A DNA stretch of 64,000 nucleotides from Clostridium transplantifaecale (GTDB taxonomy: Bacteria; Bacillota; Clostridia; Lachnospirales; Lachnospiraceae), in contig NZ_UYZY01000005.1 of the NCBI RefSeq assembly GCF_900626075.1, positions 248,001 through 312,000 on the forward strand, written 5' to 3'. The position numbers were made by a program, and so were the translations under genes. This document shows positions 61,171 through 64,000 of this stretch, one piece after another. Below the pieces are notes generated by a model. It worked only from the letters and a program-made list of their open reading frames with translations, had not been told where the DNA came from and made no database searches. Every line of letters starts with the position of its first letter. Position 1 is the first letter of the stretch.

Positions 61171-61194
61171 CAAAGGAGAAAGGAGAATTATATT

Positions 61195-61629
61195 ATGAAA
61201 TTCGATGTTTACGAACATAAAACACAATATTACGAAACGGATCAGATGGGAATTATCCATCATGCCAATTACCTGCACTGGTTTGAAGAGGCGAGGATCG
61301 ATATCATGGAACAGATGGGCATGGGTTACGACATGATGGAAAAGCAGGGAATTATATGCCCGGTTCTGGCTGTCCGCTGTGACTATAAGAGCATGTCCCG
61401 CTTCGGGGAAACCGTCCAGGTATTAACCAACCTGAAAGAATACAACGGGATCCGTATGGCCTTAGAGTATACGGTTATCGATAAAGAAACGGCGCAGGTG
61501 CGCTGCGTGGGGGAAAGCCGTCACTGCTTCCTGACGAGGGACGGAAAACCCGTTTCACTGAAACGCAATTACATTGAGATGGACAAGGCATTCCGGGAGT
61601 ATTCGGACGCCCAGGCAGAGGAAACGTAA
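61195..61629 (+). CDS. Hotdog-fold acyl-CoA thioesterase (4HBT/YbgC type)
   Basis: A 144-residue enzyme that hydrolyses a CoA thioester. The family motif YYETDQMGIIHHANYLHWFEEAR holds the catalytic aspartate (split here as YYETDQMGIIHHAN and YLHWFEEAR) and lies at residues 12-34. The remaining strands fit the tetrameric YbgC/FadM group. AAGGAGAA precedes ATG at 61195; longer readings from 61135 include the terminator of the previous gene and are rejected. It lies three bases upstream of the PAP2 gene. Acyl chain preference is unknown. Confidence 0.9.
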   Translation: MKFDVYEHKTQYYETDQMGIIHHANYLHWFEEARIDIMEQMGMGYDMMEKQGIICPVLAVRCDYKSMSRFGETVQVLTNLKEYNGIRMALEYTVIDKETAQVRCVGESRHCFLTRDGKPVSLKRNYIEMDKAFREYSDAQAEET

Positions 61630-61632
61630 TTT

Positions 61633-62172
61633 ATGGCCTTTCTGGAACTGGAGTTTTCAATTCTTTATTTTTTACAGGAGCTTCATACGCCGTTTCTGGA
61701 CCGCTTTATGACGGCCGCCACATCACTCGGCGATAAGGGATGGTTCTTTATCGTCCTGGGAGTGGTTCTTTTCTGCTTCAGGAAGACGAGAAAGGCGGGG
61801 CTGGCGGTTTTACTGTCATTAGCAGCGGGGGCCTTAATCGGGAATGTGCTCATAAAAAACATTGTGATGCGCGACCGGCCATGCTGGATAGATGAGAGCG
61901 TTCAATTGCTGATACACAATCCGAAGGATTTTTCCTTCCCATCCGGTCACACCCTGGCCTCCTTTGAAGCGGCGGCCAGCGTCTTTCTTTACAACCGGAA
62001 ATGGGGGATTGCGCTGCTCATTCTGGCGTCGCTTATTGCACTTTCCAGATTGTATCTTTTCGTGCATTTTCCGACGGATGTGTTAAGCGGAATGGCCCTT
62101 GGAATTTTTATTGGATGGTATATTCACAGAACTATTGAAAAGTATGATTTAAGTGATATACTGAGGCTATAA
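61633..62172 (+). CDS. PAP2-family membrane phosphatase
   Basis: A 179-residue membrane enzyme with about five helices. The three phosphatase motifs are present: KNIVMRDRP, PSGHT and SRLYLFVHFPTDV, with the catalytic histidines in the last two. Members dephosphorylate phosphatidate, or recycle undecaprenyl pyrophosphate (BcrC-like) for cell-wall synthesis; this small form fits the latter but is not decisive. It follows the thioesterase gene by three bases, so the two are co-transcribed. Translation may be coupled, as no strong site precedes the ATG. Confidence 0.88.
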   Translation: MAFLELEFSILYFLQELHTPFLDRFMTAATSLGDKGWFFIVLGVVLFCFRKTRKAGLAVLLSLAAGALIGNVLIKNIVMRDRPCWIDESVQLLIHNPKDFSFPSGHTLASFEAAASVFLYNRKWGIALLILASLIALSRLYLFVHFPTDVLSGMALGIFIGWYIHRTIEKYDLSDILRL

Positions 62173-62184
62173 AAAAATAAGAAC

Positions 62185-62281
62185 GCAGAGTAGGTATGCA
62201 GGCGTCAAGTGTCGGATGAACAGGGAGTTGACATCCGGACGAAGGGGATTTCCCCGCGGCCTGTATCCCGCATCCCGCTGC
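62185..62281 (+). promoter_or_regulatory. Tetrahydrofolate (THF) riboswitch
   Basis: The 97-base element upstream of the folate transporter gene matches the THF riboswitch pattern: closing GCAG/CTGC; AGAGTAGGTATGCAGG; GCGTCAAGTGTCGGATGAAC; the GGATG/CATCC-type stem; GGACGAAGGGGATTTCCCC; and the conserved CGGCCTGTATCCCGCATCCCG end. THF binding would lower expression of the transporter. The start codon is about 60 bases downstream, with GGAGG in between, fitting translational control. Confidence 0.93.
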
Positions 62282-62342
62282 ATCGCTGATATCATATATC
62301 TCCTGATGTGGACCGAGAGTTCTGCAAAAGGAGGTATTTTTT

Positions 62343-62918
62343 ATGAAGAAATTTGTAACTGTTTACCGTGATTCCTACCGTGAGCTTAAAAAGGTCAGGA
62401 CAATCACGACGGCCGCCATGTTCATGGCCGTCGCCGTAGTGCTCGGGTACTTTACAATCGAGGCCGGCCCTTATCTGAAAATCGGATTTGGCGCCGTAGT
62501 CAACCAGTTTGTATACTTCATGTTCGGACCGGTAGTGGGCGGATTTTACGGCGGTGTACTGGATTTGATTAAGTATATCATCAAACCGACCGGAGCGTTC
62601 TTCCCCGGCTTTACGTTTAATGCGATCCTTGCCGGAATTATCTACGGAACGTTCCTGTACCAGAGACCGCTTACGTTTAAGAGAACCCTGGCCGTCCATT
62701 TTATCGTAATCATGGTCTGCAACGTGTTTCTTAACACGTTATGGCTCAGTATGATGTCGGGCAAGGGGATTCTGGCGCTGATTCCGATGCGTTTTGTAAA
62801 GAATATTATTATGTGGCCTATCGACACGGCCATCTTCTACCTGATTGCGAAAAAGATGGAAGAAGCGGGAATTGTGAAGGCAATCAGGCAGTTCAAGCTG
62901 CCGGGCGCAAGAGCCTGA
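62343..62918 (+). CDS. folT: Folate-specific ECF transporter S component
   Basis: A 191-residue membrane protein with six helices that binds folate and docks on the shared ECF energising module (EcfA/EcfA'/EcfT, encoded elsewhere). After a charged N-terminus, the first helix ITTAAMFMAVAVVLGYFTIE carries the alanine-rich interaction motif. LKIGFGAVVNQFVYFMFGPVVG and FPGFTFNAILAGIIYGTFLY are typical of FolT. The THF riboswitch in its leader confirms the substrate. GGAGG lies 9 bases before the ATG. Confidence 0.93.
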   Translation: MKKFVTVYRDSYRELKKVRTITTAAMFMAVAVVLGYFTIEAGPYLKIGFGAVVNQFVYFMFGPVVGGFYGGVLDLIKYIIKPTGAFFPGFTFNAILAGIIYGTFLYQRPLTFKRTLAVHFIVIMVCNVFLNTLWLSMMSGKGILALIPMRFVKNIIMWPIDTAIFYLIAKKMEEAGIVKAIRQFKLPGARA

Positions 62919-62952
62919 GATACGCAAACTTTTCGTTGCCACTCAATAAAAT

Positions 62953-63000
62953 GATACTGCCGGCAAAACTTCCAAAGTGGGAGGAGTTGCCGGCAGTATC
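62953..63000 (+). terminator. Strong hairpin after folT
   Basis: GATACTGCCGGCAA (62953-62966) pairs perfectly with TTGCCGGCAGTATC (62987-63000), 14 bp. The T-run is missing, but the stem is stable and placed just after the gene. The remaining bases to 63211 show no gene. Confidence 0.65.
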
Positions 63001-63211
63001 CGATCTGCGGCCGTTCAGGGACGCATTGTGCGAAGCAGACCGTAGTCCGCCGTTTTCCTGCTCGCTTAATAGAACAAGACAAAAATAAAAGAATGTGCTA
63101 ATATAATAGTCAGGCATTGGGAAAACTCAAAAACAGGGCGTGCCTTCCATCTGCCCGGGAGAGAATTCCCGAAGAATTATTATAAAAATTATCAGGTAAG
63201 GAGTTAAGGCA

Positions 63212-64000
63212 ATGAGCGAGAATTGTAACCATAACTGCAGCAGCTGCAGCGAGAATTGTGAAAGCCGGACTGCGGAGAGTTTTTTAGAGCCGTTAAATCC
63301 TCAAAGCACAGTCAAAAAAGTCATAGGCGTAGTCAGTGGTAAAGGCGGAGTAGGCAAGTCACTTGTGACATCCCTGATGGCATGCAAGATGAGAGCCAGA
63401 AATTATCGTACGGCCATTCTGGATGCTGATATTACAGGTCCCTCCATCCCCAAGGCGTTTGGCCTCCATGAAATGGTGAAGGTGACGGAAGACAGCCTGA
63501 TGCTGCCGGGCGTGAGCGCAACGGGCATTGAGATCCTGTCTGCCAATATGATCCTGGAACATGAGACGGATCCGGTTATCTGGAGAGGCCCGATTGTGGG
63601 CGGAGTGATTAAACAGTTCTGGGGTGAGGCGCTCTGGAAAGATATTGATTACATGTTTGTCGATATGCCTCCTGGAACGGGAGACGTTCCGCTGACCGTA
63701 TTCCAGTCGCTTCCTCTTGCAGGAATCATCATTGTGACGTCACCGCAGGAACTGGTTTCCATGATTGTAGCGAAGGCGGTTAACATGGCGAAAAAGATGG
63801 ATATTCCGATTCTGGGACTGGTGGAAAACATGAGTTATCTGGAATGTCCCGACTGCGGAAAGAGAATTTCCGTGTTTGGCGAGAGCCATATCGAGGAAAC
63901 GGCTAAAGAGTACGGCATCCCGGTTCTGGCCCAAATCCCGATCAACCCGCAGATTGCAAACAGCGTTGACCAGGGAGTTGTTGAGTATATCGAGACGCCG
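63212..64000 (+). CDS. Mrp/NBP35-type P-loop ATPase, partial (3' end outside window)
   Basis: 263 residues are visible and the frame is open to the last base. A Cys-rich N-terminus (CNHNCSSCSENC) precedes the deviant Walker A GKGGVGKS (43-50), with DADITGPSIPKAFG, the VDMPPGTGD Walker B-like motif and VTSPQELVSMIVAKAV following. Near residue 209 a CPDC pair gives the metal site used in iron-sulfur cluster carriers. These ApbC/Mrp proteins help load or deliver Fe-S clusters; the N-terminal cysteines suggest an extra cluster site, as in eukaryotic NBP35 relatives. AAGGAG precedes the ATG. Confidence 0.9.
   Translation, partial: MSENCNHNCSSCSENCESRTAESFLEPLNPQSTVKKVIGVVSGKGGVGKSLVTSLMACKMRARNYRTAILDADITGPSIPKAFGLHEMVKVTEDSLMLPGVSATGIEILSANMILEHETDPVIWRGPIVGGVIKQFWGEALWKDIDYMFVDMPPGTGDVPLTVFQSLPLAGIIIVTSPQELVSMIVAKAVNMAKKMDIPILGLVENMSYLECPDCGKRISVFGESHIEETAKEYGIPVLAQIPINPQIANSVDQGVVEYIETP

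Noticed and set aside
1..64000. CRISPR arrays, tRNA/rRNA genes, prophage or conjugation modules
   Set aside because: No regularly spaced repeats, cloverleaf sequences, rRNA-like tracts, phage structural genes or relaxase genes were seen; the TraX-like gene alone does not indicate conjugation.

Overview
The window looks like chromosomal DNA of an anaerobic, gut-type Firmicute of the Lachnospiraceae (Clostridium cluster XIVa, in the neighbourhood of [Clostridium] symbiosum and relatives). This is inferred from the gene set (class II GalT, four-domain flavodiiron protein, B12-dependent MetH with a separate activation protein, ECF-type FolT under a THF riboswitch, many GGDEF and hybrid-kinase proteins), strong GGAGG ribosome-binding sites and moderate GC content. 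No rRNA, tRNA, CRISPR array or prophage was seen.

Layout. 1-3.2 kb: the 3' end of a cell-wall-binding repeat protein, then a stretch of decayed genes. 3.3-7 kb: a hybrid histidine kinase and a membrane diguanylate cyclase. 7.08-8.83 kb: an intact IS4-family insertion sequence with 20-bp perfect inverted ends and a 10-bp target duplication. 8.9-20 kb: a signalling island (receiver-like protein, double-headed GntR regulator, hybrid kinase overlapping a solute-binding lipoprotein, a GGDEF/EAL protein and a PAS/GGDEF protein). 20.5-23 kb: a methyltransferase and xylulokinase. 23.07-29.1 kb: a cobalamin-riboswitch operon with an exported CbiK-like chelatase, a repeat-domain lipoprotein and a BtuFCD-type ABC transporter. 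29.3-38 kb: flavoprotein, lipoproteins, HflKC, tautomerase, MATE pump, DUF1275 protein. 38-48.6 kb: orphan pilin, TraX-like protein, acetyltransferase, Cys-cluster/pentapeptide protein, TetR regulator, polysaccharide deacetylase, lipase, nucleoside hydrolase and a flavodiiron-rubredoxin-reductase fusion. 48.7-52.1 kb: HPr-like protein, a gene-free stretch with two diverged copies of a structured element in opposite orientation, then NusG-II/ApbE facing a Gx transporter. 52.2-64 kb: galT, an alarmone synthetase, a PTS EIIC-like permease, MetH and its activation protein, an RpiR regulator, HPr, thioesterase, PAP2 phosphatase, THF riboswitch-FolT and an Mrp-type ATPase running off the end.

Themes. 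One-carbon/B12 metabolism recurs: corrinoid or tetrapyrrole uptake, B12-dependent methionine synthase with its reactivation partner, and folate uptake. Environmental sensing through c-di-GMP and phosphorelays is dense in the first third. The most unusual item is the inverted pair at 49.1-49.9 kb: both copies share a nested double stem, internal loops of identical size on each side, and a core hairpin whose paired bases change together. This points to an RNA fold rather than a protein.
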